Origin: Acidobacteriota bacterium
Lineage (GTDB): Bacteria > Acidobacteriota > Vicinamibacteria > Marinacidobacterales > Marinacidobacteraceae
NCBI GenBank assembly: GCA_022828085.1
Contig: JAJEIY010000031.1
Coordinates: forward strand, 32,679-96,678
Reading direction: 5' to 3'
Length of the DNA: 64,000 bases
Shown here: positions 16,410-27,400 of the stretch, piece after piece
Position numbering within the stretch: the stretch's first letter is position 1
Layout: each line of letters starts with the position of its first letter
Notes under the pieces: generated by a model
What the model was told of the DNA's origin: nothing
Seen by the model: only the letters and a program-made list of their open reading frames with translations
The model's database searches: none
Translations under genes and position numbers: made by a program

Positions 16410-19400
16410 CTACACGTAGAGCAGGACGCCCCTGGCGGGTTGACCGGTGGCGCGCTCCACCGCCCGGGCGTAGAGAGCGACCTGCCGGCGGTAGCGGGCC
16501 TCGGTGGCCTGGAACCCGGGGTCCTCGGGCGGCCGGGAATCCGTCTTGAAGTCGAGGACGGTCCAGGCGCCCCCGGCGTGCGGCTGGAAGACCAGGTCGG
16601 CGACTCCCTCCACCAGGGTCGGGCCCGAACCGGCGGGAAGGGAGGTGTCCCCGGGGTCTGCGAACGACTCTCCTGCCAGCGCCGATCCGGGTTCGAATCC
16701 GTCACCCGGGGACGCACTTCCGCCGGCATCCTCCGCGGCCGGTTCCAGGTGGAGGAGCGGCAACTCCCGATAACAATTCCCGTGTTCCGCCGCCCGCCGC
16801 GCCTCGGCCAGCAGCGGGTGGCCGAGCGCGGAAGTCACCGCTTTCGCCGCGGCCCGGCCGAGTTCTTCCTCGAGCTCCAGTTCCCGGGCGGCGCGGGCGG
16901 CCTCCGCTTCGATCCCGGCCTCGTCGGCGTCGAAAGGAATCCGCTCGAGGACCCGGTGGACCAGCTCTCCGAACGCGACCCCGGCAGGACGCCCGGAATC
17001 CCGCGGCGGCCCTTCCACCCCCAGTCTCTCGACGTCCACCTCCCGGAGATCGCCGGCGGCTTCCAGCGCGGCGAACGCGGTGGCCGGGATTGCCCGGCGG
17101 GTCGGGACCTGCCCGGCGTCGATGGCCTGCTGCCGCCGGGCGAGGAAGGCGGCTTCGGCTGCCTTGCCGCCGCCGGAGGCGTCGCCCTCGGCATCCGTCC
17201 GGAGCAGGTCCCATAGCGGGCCGGTTCCCCGCCGGCCGTCCGCTCCGTTCGCGGGGCCCGATCCCCCCGTCCGGGGTGCGATGGCGCCATGTCCGAGCAA
17301 CGGCTTGAGCCCCGCCGCTACCGGGGCGAGCAGGCTTTCCTCCGGGAAATCTCCCTCGGATACCGGCGCCGCCAGCAGATCCCGGGCGCGGGTCATCGCG
17401 ACGTAGAGCAGCCGGTCCAGTTCGGCGAGGTCCTCCGCCTCCTCGGCCGGCGTTCCCTCGAGCAGGTCCCAGGGAACGATGCCGGCGCCCAGATCGCACG
17501 CGTAGAGCCGCTCCGCCGCGTTCACGATGCGGCTCGCCCGTCCGTGGCGCTGCACGGCCCCGTCGCAGAGCGCCACCACCGGGAACTCGAGGCCCTTGGC
17601 GGTATGGGTGGTCATGATCCGCACCCCGCGTACGTCCTCGTCGATGGCGTGGGCCGATCCCGCATCCGGATTCTCCGCTTCCGACGCGAGTTGCTCCACG
17701 AACCCGCGGAAGGAGAGTCCTCCGCGCGCCTCGAAGGCGCGGGCCGCCTCGGCAAGCCGGCGGAGGTTCGAGAGCACCTGATCCGGTGAGTTCCAGAAGG
17801 CGAAACCGGTCTCCGCGCGGTGCCTTCCCAGGAGCTGCTGGAGCGTCACCGCGATCGGCTGGTGGGTACGGCGCCGGTGCAGGTCGTAGAGGAACGCCAG
17901 CCCGTCCCGGATCGTCCGGTCCACCTGTCCCGCGTCGTTGCCGTCATCCAGCTCCAGGAGCCGGGCCCGGGCGGGCCGCAGACGAATCTCGGGATGGCGT
18001 TCCCGAAAGAGGAAGAGGTCCTGGTCCGGGATCGCGAACAGGGGGCCTCTGAGGGTGGCGTAAACGCTCAGCTCGTCCTCGGGGAACTCGACGGCGGTGA
18101 GGGCCGCCCGCAGGAACGACAGCTCGGCGCTGCCGATGTAGGTCTGCACCGCCGCCAGCGAGTGCGGGATGCCGAGGTCCTGAAGGGCGTCGGCATAGGG
18201 CTGGGGTACGAGCCGCCGGTAGGAGCGGAAGCGGCGGAACAACAGGCAGATGTCGCTTGGCTCCACCGGACGCGGCGCCCCGCCGTCGGGCGAGGAGACC
18301 TCGAAGCCGCTGTCGAGGAGCCCACCGACGAAGGCCGCGACCGCCTTTGGCTCCTGCTCCTCGAGGTGTTTGACGTAGGGCGCGTGCGCCAGCCGGATGG
18401 CCGCGAGCGCGGGTCCCGGCATCGGCTCCCGGGCGGCGTGGAGCGGCACGTAGTCCACCTGCCGGGCGAGACCTCCAAGTCCCGGGCCCGTCTCGAACTT
18501 CGGCCCGAGATTCCTGTTCACGAAGTCGCAGACGCCGGGCACCGAACGGAAGTTCGTGGTCAGCCGAACCTCGGCGGCGCCGCTCGCGAGCAGCCGCTGC
18601 TTGACGCGCAGGTAGTGGCCCACGTCGGCCCGCCGGAACCGGTAGATGGACTGCTTCGGATCCCCGACCAGGCAGAGCCGGCCGGGACGCGGGACCGCCT
18701 CGCCCCAGTCGCCGTCCGGCGGTTCCCCGGCGGTGAGCAGCAGGACGATCTCCGTCTGCATCGGGTCGGTGTCCTGGTATTCGTCCACCACGAGGTGGCG
18801 GAATCGCCCGGCGAGTTCCCGGCGGACCTCCGCGTGGTCCCGCAGCAGGCTGCGCGTCCGCAGGAGCAGGTCGTCGAAGTCGAGCAGGCCCGCTTTCGCC
18901 TTCGCGTTCTCGTAGTCGTCCACCAGCCCGCGCAGGTCCTCCCGCAGGAGTGCCGCCAGGTCAGCGTTGCTCTTCTGCTGGAACGCGGCCAGCCGGGTCC
19001 GGAACCCGTCCCGCCATCTGCGCGTGTGGGGGAAGCCGGAAGGCGTGCGGCCGCCATACGCCGGGACCCTCAGCTCCGCGAGCGCCTGCTCGAGCCAGTC
19101 CAGGTCCCTTCCGGAGGCGGCTTCCCGCACCCGGATCTCGCGGGCGAGATCCGCGGCGGCGGCGAGGGAGCGGATCAGCCAGTTGGGTCTCGCCCCCGGC
19201 GGGTCCTTCGGGAGCGACCGGTAGAGCTCCTCGAGCATGAAGAGCGAAGGGACCGGTTCGCGCTCCTCGCCGCCGGGTCGTTCCACCAGCTCCAGGATCG
19301 CGGTCTCCGCATCCCAGGCGCGCCGCTTCCACGGTGCGTCGAGCGATCGGTAGTCCAGGAGCCGGAGGCCGGCCTGGTGGAGGACGTCGAGCGGACTCAC

Positions 19401-19916
19401 CATCGGGTTCCGGCTGCGGCGCAGCAGGCGGGCGATTCCCGGTCCCGGCCCCTCGAGCTGCCGGTCCACAAAACGGCGGAACACCCGGTCGAAGAAGGCC
19501 CGCTGCTCGGCGTCCGTCAGGATCTGGAAGTCGGGATCCACCCCCGCCTCGATCGGGCGCTCCCGCAGGATGGTGGCGCAGAAGGCATGGATGGTCCCGA
19601 TGGACGCCTCCTCGATCTGGGACAGCGCGGCTTCGAGCCGCGGTCCCGCGGCCGCTTCCTCCGGGCCTTCCGCCGCCTCCCCGATCCGGGACTCGAGGCC
19701 TTGCCGGATCCTGAGCCGCAGTTCGCCGGCGGCTTTCTCCGTGAAGGTGATCGCGGCGATCTGCCCGATCCGGGCGGTGCCGGCGGCCACCATTTCGACC
19801 ACCCTGCCGACGACCGACGTGGTCTTTCCGGTGCCGGCCGCCGCCTCCACGATCAGCGTGGTGTCATGGTCCCGGCGGATGCGCTCCCGGGCCGCGGCGT
19901 CCGGAAGCGCGTTCAC
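16410..19916 (-). CDS. addA: AddA-like UvrD-family helicase/nuclease
   Basis: Large subunit (1168 aa) of an AddAB-type double-strand-break resection machine. Superfamily 1 helicase motifs in order: Walker A EAAAGTGKTTS (residues 24-34), TFTEKAAGELRLR (Ia), TIHAFCATILRE, VVDEYQDTDPMQ (Walker B), VGDPKQSIYRFRRAD (III), TNFRS (IV), VRIMTTHTAKGLEFP (V) and DRLLYVAMTRARD (VI). The C-terminal EGVADLVF...TVLDFKTD is the RecB-type PD-(D/E)xK nuclease core. The GTG start at 19916 overlaps the addB stop (GTGA), which sets the start and couples synthesis of both subunits. No RecD or Chi-recognition partner other than AddB is nearby. Confidence 0.92.
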   Translation of the reverse strand: MNALPDAAARERIRRDHDTTLIVEAAAGTGKTTSVVGRVVEMVAAGTARIGQIAAITFTEKAAGELRLRIRQGLESRIGEAAEGPEEAAAGPRLEAALSQIEEASIGTIHAFCATILRERPIEAGVDPDFQILTDAEQRAFFDRVFRRFVDRQLEGPGPGIARLLRRSRNPMVSPLDVLHQAGLRLLDYRSLDAPWKRRAWDAETAILELVERPGGEEREPVPSLFMLEELYRSLPKDPPGARPNWLIRSLAAAADLAREIRVREAASGRDLDWLEQALAELRVPAYGGRTPSGFPHTRRWRDGFRTRLAAFQQKSNADLAALLREDLRGLVDDYENAKAKAGLLDFDDLLLRTRSLLRDHAEVRRELAGRFRHLVVDEYQDTDPMQTEIVLLLTAGEPPDGDWGEAVPRPGRLCLVGDPKQSIYRFRRADVGHYLRVKQRLLASGAAEVRLTTNFRSVPGVCDFVNRNLGPKFETGPGLGGLARQVDYVPLHAAREPMPGPALAAIRLAHAPYVKHLEEQEPKAVAAFVGGLLDSGFEVSSPDGGAPRPVEPSDICLLFRRFRSYRRLVPQPYADALQDLGIPHSLAAVQTYIGSAELSFLRAALTAVEFPEDELSVYATLRGPLFAIPDQDLFLFRERHPEIRLRPARARLLELDDGNDAGQVDRTIRDGLAFLYDLHRRRTHQPIAVTLQQLLGRHRAETGFAFWNSPDQVLSNLRRLAEAARAFEARGGLSFRGFVEQLASEAENPDAGSAHAIDEDVRGVRIMTTHTAKGLEFPVVALCDGAVQRHGRASRIVNAAERLYACDLGAGIVPWDLLEGTPAEEAEDLAELDRLLYVAMTRARDLLAAPVSEGDFPEESLLAPVAAGLKPLLGHGAIAPRTGGSGPANGADGRRGTGPLWDLLRTDAEGDASGGGKAAEAAFLARRQQAIDAGQVPTRRAIPATAFAALEAAGDLREVDVERLGVEGPPRDSGRPAGVAFGELVHRVLERIPFDADEAGIEAEAARAARELELEEELGRAAAKAVTSALGHPLLAEARRAAEHGNCYRELPLLHLEPAAEDAGGSASPGDGFEPGSALAGESFADPGDTSLPAGSGPTLVEGVADLVFQPHAGGAWTVLDFKTDSRPPEDPGFQATEARYRRQVALYARAVERATGQPARGVLLYV

Positions 19917-22900
19917 GGCAGACTCCGGATCCCGGCGACATCGTCGAGGGCGGCGGCGAACCCGGGCCGGGCCTTCGTCCGCGCGTAACCCGCGGGCCGC
20001 GGTCCGCAAACCGGCAGGTAGTCGCAGTAGTCGCACACCCGGTAGCCGACCCCCGGGTTCGGCAGGGCGGGGAAGCGTCCGCCCTGGACCGCCCGGTCGA
20101 GTCCCGCGACGAACGACTCGAAGACCGCCCGCGAGTCCTCGCTCGCCGCGTCCACCTCGGTTTCGAGGTAGGCGCCGCGGACCGTCGCGTAGTAGAGCCG
20201 GCCCGAGGCCGCGGGCGATCCGGACAGCGCCTCGTAGGCCAGGGCGTAGAGGAGTGGCTGCAGCGCCCGGCCGCCGAACAGGATGCTCTGGGTGTCGGTG
20301 GTCTCGATCGAGGCGCGTCCGGTCTTGTAATCCGTAATCTGCACGGTTCCGTCGGAGCGCCGCTCCACGACGTCGATGGACCCGTGGAGCCGGAGCCCGC
20401 CGGGAAGCACCGCCGCCTCCGTCCGGCTGGCCGGGTCGGCGGGTTGTCGCGCCCCCATGCCGAAGGTGAGCTCGTTCGCCAGGGGGACGCGGCCGGTCTC
20501 GGCGTACCGCTGCAGGAAGCCGCGCAGGTCGCCGAGCAGCCCGTCCATCTGGTCGCGCCAGACGCGCTCGATCGCGGGCGCGACCCGCTCGCGCACGTCG
20601 GCCTCCACCCGCCGGAAGATCTCCGTCAGCAGCTCGAACGCCTCGTCGAGCCGTTCGCTCCGGAGCGGGGCCAACCCGCGTTGCCGGAATTCCCGTCCCA
20701 GGTGGAAGAACACGTCGTGCAGGAGGGAACCGCGGGTGAGGGGGTCCAGGTGGATCAGCGCCTCGGGACGTTCGACCGGCCGCAGCCGGACGAGGTTCTT
20801 GAGAAAGAACTGATAGGGGCAGGCGGCGTACGCCTCGAGGCCGGTCGCCGAAAAGGAACGGTTCCCGGGACGGTGCCGTTCCAGCGCCTCCAGCGCGGCC
20901 TGGTTCGGGTTCAGGAAGCCGTCGGGAGACTGCCACTTCCACTGCTGGCGCATGTACTCCTGGCGAAGGGCGCGCGCCAGACCCGGATCGGAGAGCAGAT
21001 ACGCCGCCGTTCCCGCGTCCCCGGCGCGGGCCTCCGGCCTGCCGAGCGCCGACGCGACCTGCGCGAGATCGAACTCGCGCCGGTCGATCGCGAGCGACGC
21101 GTCGCGGGGAGCGCGAATCCCGCGCACCACCTTGCTCTCCCGGCCCGCCCGGGAACGGATTTCGGCGAGCGTCGGAATCTCCCCGAGACCCGCCCGGAAC
21201 GTTTCCGCCAGGTAGTACGACGGCACCTGGGGACGGCCCTCGACGAGGTTCAGCGAGGAATAGCTGAGCGTGAGTCTCCGGGTGGCCGCGCCGATCCCGA
21301 TCCGTAGCCGCAGGCGCTCGCGCCCGGCGAGGTCGGAACGGACCGGCAAGTCCGGAGAAAGCGCCTCGCGGTTCCGGTCGAGGAGCATCGGATCCTCGCG
21401 AAGCACCCGGGGGAACGCGCGTTCGGACAGTCCCGGAACGGCCACCACGTCGAAGGCGAGCCCGCGCGCGGCCTCGATGGGCCCTACCCAGACCCGGCCG
21501 TAGCGGCTGCCCCGGGAGCGGGTGACGACCTCGGCGAGCCGCCTGACGAGGCTGTCCCGCACTTCTTCGAGGGTGACCTCGGTGACGTCCCGCATCGGGT
21601 CCATTTCCGCCAGGCAGTCGACGACTCCCTGGGGATGGAGCAGGGCGGCCCGGGCCAGTCCTTCGAGGTGACGCGTCCACTCGGAATAGCTCGCGTGCGG
21701 GGAGGGGAGGGCCGCCAGCCGGCGGAGGATGGGAAGGGCGGTCTCCGTCAATCGCCGGAGGTCCTCCTGGCGCAGCCGGAGGTGCTCCCGCCTGGCGTCA
21801 TCCGCTTCCGCCTCTTCGTCCTGCCGCAGCCGGTCCGCGAAGCGGGCGAGGCGCCTTTCCCAGCGGTCGAGACCCCCGATGACCTCGGAATCCAGGATGA
21901 GACGCTCCCAGCGGCGGGGCGCCACGAAACCCGGAACATCCGTCGCGCTGCCTTGTGCAGCATCGGTCCCGGGGTCCGCCGCCGGTGCGGCCGGGGTCTC
22001 CCCGAGCGAGAGGTATTCGGCGAACCGCGTCGCGGAGAGCCCTTCCCGGGCGCAGTCGAGGAGGACGACAAAGGCCCGCCCGGCCGGATGCGGCCGCCGG
22101 GCGCCGGCATCGAAGAATGCGGGAATCCCGGCGCGCCCGAAGGCTTCCTGAAACGCCGAGGCCTGGCCCGCGGGCTCGGGGAGGAGGACGGCCATCCGGT
22201 CGAAGGGAACACCTTCGCCTGCCTCGGCGAGAAACGCGCGGGCGTGCTCGATGGCCTCCGCGGCGGTTCCGGGCGCCGCGATCACGCTGAGCCCGCGGCG
22301 CTCCCGGTCGGGGCCGGGCCGCCGGGTGGCGAACAGATGGCGTTGCGCGGAAGCCACCGCATCCTCGGGCTCCGCGTCCCCGGAGCCCGGTTCGGCTGCC
22401 GGAGACGGCACGGCGCCCAGCGCGAGAGCGGCTTTCTCGGTCGCGGTGTCCCCCTCGGGCAGCGTCAGGAACACCTCCGGGGCCGCTGCCGTGAGGGCGC
22501 CGGTGAAGCGGCGCGCCGCGCGGTCCCAGAGCGGAACGTCCAGCAGGAGGAGCGGCAGCCCTGCCGGGGGACCGGCGCCGCCCTCGATCCGGCGGGTGGC
22601 GGCGGCGAACGTTTCCGCCCGGTCGGCGAGGCGCGTTTCGGCCAGCGTTTCCGCGTAGGCGCCGTAAAGCGCCGCGAGGCCGTCGTCCCGGCCGGCCAGC
22701 CGGTCGGCGCCGACGCCTGCCAGCCGCAGTTCGTCGAACGTGGAGGCGAGCCGGACGGCGAGCCCCGGACCCTCGGCCGCTTCGCCGAAGCGTCCGAGCG
22801 CTCCCTGCCGGCGCGCCCGGTGGATGACCCGGACCACCGCCGCGAGTCTCGCGGCGGGGGTCAGTGGCCTGAGCCCGCGCGCCGCCAGCTCGGAGCGGGC

Positions 22901-23149
22901 GAGATCCTGGGCGAGGACGAACAGACCGAAGCGGAAGGCGCCGAAGAGCGCGCCGGAGGCGCCCCTCGTCTCTGCCGCCCCGTGGACCATCCGGTCCGCG
23001 GCGTGGCGGTTGGGCGCGACGACGAGGAACGGCTGCTGCGCGCCGAGTTCCTCGAGGAACCGGCGGGCCGCCGTGATCCGTACCGCCGCCCGCGGGCTCT
23101 TGGCGAATCGCTTCCGCACGGTCCTCACCCTAGGATCGAAACGCGACAA
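19913..23149 (-). CDS. addB: AddB-like PD-(D/E)XK nuclease subunit
   Basis: 1078-aa partner of AddA. The C-terminus carries the nuclease with the iron-sulfur staple: a first Cys in FSATGLEAYAACPYQFFLKN and three Cys in CDYCDYLPVCG, framing the catalytic VQITDYKTG. The N-terminal half has an inactivated helicase look (VVAPNRHAADRM in place of a Walker A), as in Chi-scanning AddB proteins. The first in-frame start is TTG at 23149; GTG at 23128 (VRTVRKRFAKS) is an equally good candidate and would drop seven residues. Probable role: repair of double-strand breaks and degradation of foreign DNA. Confidence 0.9.
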   Translation of the reverse strand: MSRFDPRVRTVRKRFAKSPRAAVRITAARRFLEELGAQQPFLVVAPNRHAADRMVHGAAETRGASGALFGAFRFGLFVLAQDLARSELAARGLRPLTPAARLAAVVRVIHRARRQGALGRFGEAAEGPGLAVRLASTFDELRLAGVGADRLAGRDDGLAALYGAYAETLAETRLADRAETFAAATRRIEGGAGPPAGLPLLLLDVPLWDRAARRFTGALTAAAPEVFLTLPEGDTATEKAALALGAVPSPAAEPGSGDAEPEDAVASAQRHLFATRRPGPDRERRGLSVIAAPGTAAEAIEHARAFLAEAGEGVPFDRMAVLLPEPAGQASAFQEAFGRAGIPAFFDAGARRPHPAGRAFVVLLDCAREGLSATRFAEYLSLGETPAAPAADPGTDAAQGSATDVPGFVAPRRWERLILDSEVIGGLDRWERRLARFADRLRQDEEAEADDARREHLRLRQEDLRRLTETALPILRRLAALPSPHASYSEWTRHLEGLARAALLHPQGVVDCLAEMDPMRDVTEVTLEEVRDSLVRRLAEVVTRSRGSRYGRVWVGPIEAARGLAFDVVAVPGLSERAFPRVLREDPMLLDRNREALSPDLPVRSDLAGRERLRLRIGIGAATRRLTLSYSSLNLVEGRPQVPSYYLAETFRAGLGEIPTLAEIRSRAGRESKVVRGIRAPRDASLAIDRREFDLAQVASALGRPEARAGDAGTAAYLLSDPGLARALRQEYMRQQWKWQSPDGFLNPNQAALEALERHRPGNRSFSATGLEAYAACPYQFFLKNLVRLRPVERPEALIHLDPLTRGSLLHDVFFHLGREFRQRGLAPLRSERLDEAFELLTEIFRRVEADVRERVAPAIERVWRDQMDGLLGDLRGFLQRYAETGRVPLANELTFGMGARQPADPASRTEAAVLPGGLRLHGSIDVVERRSDGTVQITDYKTGRASIETTDTQSILFGGRALQPLLYALAYEALSGSPAASGRLYYATVRGAYLETEVDAASEDSRAVFESFVAGLDRAVQGGRFPALPNPGVGYRVCDYCDYLPVCGPRPAGYARTKARPGFAAALDDVAGIRSLP

Positions 23150-23185
23150 ATCCTGTCGGGGAAGCGGGCGCCGCCTCCGGATCGG

Positions 23186-24400
23186 CTACCAGGTCTGGGT
23201 TTCGTCGGAATGCAGTTTCGGTGGCAGGCGGTAGGAGATCAGCGGATCGCGCAGTTGCGAGTTGTCCACGAGCGCGGTGAACCGGTCGACTTTCGCCTTC
23301 GCTTCCCAGCGCGGCACCAGGCTGCGCAAGCGCCTTGCCAGGCGGCGCTTGTTCCGGAGGTAGAAGAGCAGCCCCCGGGTGGATTGGGGCGGGTAGTTGA
23401 GCTTGTCCGCCAGCTCGTCGCCGATCAGGGCGCGGGACACGCGATACACATAGTCGGCGAGATGCTGGCGCTCCCGGGGCTTCCGGATGCCGATCACCAC
23501 CGGCGCGGAATTGACCAGGGCGTTCGCCATCACGATGCCCTCGATCGTCGGCCGCGGCTCGCAGGCGATGGCAACCCGGCAGAGCTCGAGCGCCTCCGCC
23601 TCGCTCGTGAACAGGATCGTTTCCGGAACGCCCATCAGGTGCGCCGAGTAGCGCCAGATCTGGACGAACGCCTCCCGTTCTTCCCGGGTCGGCTCGGCTC
23701 CGAGTCTCATCGCCGCCTCGAGCACCCGCGCCGAGAAGTTGGCGGCGGCCAGCGAAACGTGCCCGATATGGATCGGCGTCCCGACCTCCGCCTCGTCCCA
23801 CTCGTCGGATCTCCTGAGGTGATACCGCACCTGGGCGTGGATAAGCCGGATCCTCACGCTCAGCTTCCAGCCCTCGCCCTGGCGTTCGAGACCCCCCGGG
23901 ATCGTGATCTCGATGAGTTGGCGGATGTTCTGGCGGAGACGCCGGACCCCGTGGTCCGTCAGCCTTCCGGTGGTGAAGAACGACTTGCTGATGAGGGTCG
24001 TGAAGCCCCAGACGATGCTCGAGCCGACCAGCGCCTGGACGTAGAGGTCCGAATCGGCGTGAAAGGCCCGGCAACCCGGATAGACCGCCTTCGAATCGAA
24101 CCAGTCGGGCTGGATGGAACTGGATTCGATGAGTTCCCGGAGTTCCGCCGGCGCGTCCCGGAAGCCGGCCTCGTCCTCCTCCATCCCCGCCGTGATGATC
24201 TCGTGGATCCGTTTCTGGGGCAGGTCCACCATGGACTCGATCGCCGCATCGGCGAGCGGGTCCCCCTTCGTGGTGTGCTCGATGTACCGGTGCGCCAACT
24301 CCGGATCGTTCCAGCGCGCCCTCTCGTAGCCGGTGCGGTACGCGGACGGAACAAGGACCTCCGGAGGTTGCGGCGCGAATCGCTCCTGGCGCGTGGACAT
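23186..24400 (-). CDS. MpaB-family (DUF2236) oxygenase-like protein
   Basis: 404 aa in the DUF2236 family, which includes rubber oxygenase/latex-clearing protein and fungal MpaB; these are haem or iron oxygenases. Supporting segments: DLYVQALVGSSIVWGFTTLI, RIRLIHAQVRYHL (the usual Arg/His helix that binds the metal or haem), PIHIGHVSLAAANFSARVL, and LFTSEAEALELCRVAIACEPRP. No signal peptide is seen. The ATG at 24400 is used; an upstream in-frame start at 24430 would lie inside a short tandem repeat and is less likely. It is the next gene on the same strand after the RND transporter, 67 bp downstream. Confidence 0.82.
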   Translation of the reverse strand: MSTRQERFAPQPPEVLVPSAYRTGYERARWNDPELAHRYIEHTTKGDPLADAAIESMVDLPQKRIHEIITAGMEEDEAGFRDAPAELRELIESSSIQPDWFDSKAVYPGCRAFHADSDLYVQALVGSSIVWGFTTLISKSFFTTGRLTDHGVRRLRQNIRQLIEITIPGGLERQGEGWKLSVRIRLIHAQVRYHLRRSDEWDEAEVGTPIHIGHVSLAAANFSARVLEAAMRLGAEPTREEREAFVQIWRYSAHLMGVPETILFTSEAEALELCRVAIACEPRPTIEGIVMANALVNSAPVVIGIRKPRERQHLADYVYRVSRALIGDELADKLNYPPQSTRGLLFYLRNKRRLARRLRSLVPRWEAKAKVDRFTALVDNSQLRDPLISYRLPPKLHSDETQTW

Positions 24401-24405
24401 GCAAT

Positions 24406-24462
24406 GACCGACCGAACCGACCGTACCCACCGAACCGATCGAACCGACCGAACGAACCGGGC
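24406..24462. repeat. Short degenerate GAACCGACCG tandem repeat
   Basis: About 57 bp made of imperfect 9-10 bp units (GAACCGACC, GAACCGATC, GAACGAACC) filling nearly all of the gap between the RND stop codon and the MpaB-family start. Function unknown; could be slippage-prone. Confidence 0.6.
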
Positions 24463-24467
24463 GAACT

Positions 24468-27400
24468 CTATACCTGACGCGTTCCCACGATAACCCTGGC
24501 GGTGGTCGGACCGGGTTCGCGCGGGCTTTCCCCGGTCGGCAACGATCTCCTGCCCCGCAGCAACAGGGCGGCGTCGTCGCCCAGGCTGTAGAGCGCGGGA
24601 ACGATGAGGAGCGTCACCAGAGTGGCGAAGGCGACCCCGAAGGCGAGCGAAGCGGCCATCGGGATGAGGAACTGCGCCTGGATGCTGCGCTCGGCCATCA
24701 GCGGAGCGAGGCCGGCGCAGGTGGTCACCGAGGTCAGGATGATGGGCCGGAACCGGAGGGGGCCGGCCGCGAGGACCGCCTCCCGGGTGGGCATCCCGGC
24801 GCGGCGCTCCCGGTTGATGAAATCCAGCAGCACCAGGGCGTCGTTCACCACGATCCCGACGAGCGGCACCATGCCGAAGAAACTGGGAATCGAGAACGGC
24901 ACCCCCATGATCAGGTGGCCGAAAATGGCCCCTGCGAGCCCGAAGGGCACTGCCGCCATGATGACGAAGGGTTGTGTCCACGAGGAGAGCGGCACCGCGA
25001 GCAGCGCGTAGATGAGGATGAGCGCCAGCAGCACGTTCTGCTGGAGAGCCTCCAGGGTCTCCGCCTGATCGCCGGCCAGTCCGACGACGTCGAATCGCAG
25101 GTCGGGATACCCGTTCCCGAGATCGGGAAGCACCCGCGCCTGGACATCGGCCAGCACCGCCCCGGCGGAGGCGACCCGGGGGTCCACGTTCGTGTGGACG
25201 GTGATCGCCCGCGCCCCGTCCACGCGCCGGATTGCCGCCAGCTTCTCGGCGCGCGCGAGTTCGGCAACCTCCCCGATGGGAGCCACCCCGCCGTCCGCAC
25301 GCCGGACCCGCATCCCGGTCACGTCTTCGGGCCGGGTGCGGCCCGATTCCGGGTAGCGCAGGAGCACACGGATTTCATCGCGTCCCCGCTGGATCCGCTG
25401 CACTTCCTCGCCGTAGAACGCCTGGCGCAACTGGCGTCCGAATTCGCCGGCGCCGATCCCGATCCCGGCCCCGCCGGAACGGACGCGCGCCACCAGTTCG
25501 GGAGCGCTGCCGTCCCAGTCGTCCCGCACCGCGCTGACTCCCCCGTACTCGCGGAGGAGCGTCTGCAGGCCCGCCGACGCCTCGTGCAACGCCTCCATGT
25601 CGTCTCCGCTGATCCGGATCGAGATGTCCGCCTCCTCGCCCAGGATCGACGTCAGGACCGTCACCTCGCCGCCGTGCGGAAGCGTGCCGGTGAGGCCGCG
25701 CAGCCGGTCGCCGATCCCCCGGGCGGTGAATCCGGCCCGCTGCTCGGCGGGAATGAGTTCGAGCACCACCTGGCCGATGGTGGTTCCGGACCCGGCCAGC
25801 GCTCCCCCGATGGCTCCTCCCGGGCCGAAGGGAAGCTGCTGGCCGGAGAGCGCCGTCAGGTTCCGCTGCGGGTCCACGCCGTACTCGGCGCGGACCTCTT
25901 CGCGGATCCGGACGATCGCGGCCTCGACCTCTCCGACGACTTCCGCCGTGGCGTTCGCCGAGGAACCGGGCGGGAGCGAGACCTGCACGGTGATCACGTC
26001 GCTGTCGAACGGCGGCGTGGTCTCCACCGGCACCCAGCCGCCGCCCAGGAGGCCCAGGGACAGCGCCAGCGACAGGATCCCGAGGGCCACCGTCGCGAGC
26101 CGGTTCCTGAGCGACCAGCCCAGCGCCGGGCGGTAGAGGACGTCGATGCTCCAGTCGAGAGCGCCCTGGAAACCTGCCCGGATCCGGGCGAGCCGGCGGC
26201 TCGGCCGCACCCCGAGCCCCCCGTGCGCCATGTGGTGGGGAAGGATCCAGGCGGCGTCCACCAGCGAGAAGGCGAGTACCGGGATGACGATGCGGGGAAG
26301 GGTGCCCATGAGGTCGCCCCAGATGCCGGGGAGGCCCAGCAGCGGCCCGAACGCCGCCATGGTCGTCAGAACCCCGAAGGAGGCGGGGAAGAGGACCTGG
26401 CGCACGCCCCTGACGGCCGCGGCTTCCACCCCCGTCTTCGCGAGGGAGACGTGGCGCTGCACGTTCTCGCCCACCACGATCGCGTCGTCCACCACGATCC
26501 CGAGGGTCAGGATGAACCCGAACAGGCTGAACATGTTCACGGTCACCCCGAGTCCGGGCATCATCAGGAAGGCGCCGAAGAAGGCCACCGGGAGTCCGGC
26601 GGCGGTCCAGACCGCGAGACGGCTCGACAGGGTGAAGAAGAGAACGAGGAAGATGAGGGCCAGGCCCTGCAGCCCGTTCCGGACGAGGACGTCCATGCGG
26701 CTCTCGAAGAGCTGCCAGGCGTCGAACCAGGGAGTCACCGAGAGCCCCTCCGGCATGCCTCGTTCGATCTCGCGGACTTCGGCGTGGACGGCCTCCGCAG
26801 TCTCGAGGAGCCGGGCGCCGCTCGCGAGCATGACCTCGAGGAGCGCCGCGGGCTCCCCGTTCATGCGCGCCGTCCGCTGCACGTCCGCGAAACCATCGGT
26901 GACGACGGCGACGTCTCCGACCGTGACGACGCCGCCGCCGGGCGCGGCGATCAGGGGAATCCGGGCGAAGTCCTCCCCGGTGACCGCTTCCGCCTCGGTG
27001 CTGACCCGCAACTCGCCGCTGTCGGAACGGATCGAGCCGCCCGGGACGTCCGCCGAACCCCGGCGGATCGCCATCGCAACCTGGTCGAACGTCAGCCCGA
27101 ATCGGGTGAGGACGTCCTCCGAAACCTCGATCGAGATCTCGTAGTCCCTCCCCGAGGCGATCTCCACCGTCGCCACCCCGGGGATGGGGGTGAGCGCGTC
27201 CCGGACGCGGTGCGCCGCCTCGGTGAGGCTCCGTTCGTCGGCGTCCCCGTGGACCGCGATCCGCAGCAGCAGCGGATCCACCCGCACCTCCGCGATCACC
27301 GGTTCCTCGGCGTCCGCCGGCAGGGTCGTGAGGGACTCCACCCGTTCCCGGATCTCGTCGCTCACGCTCCGGAAATCGGCCCAGCGTTCCACCTCGACGG

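Noticed and set aside
16690..16702. GGTTCGAATCC, a tRNA T-arm-like string
   Set aside because: It lies within the addA coding sequence and no acceptor stem, D-arm or anticodon arm can be drawn around it.
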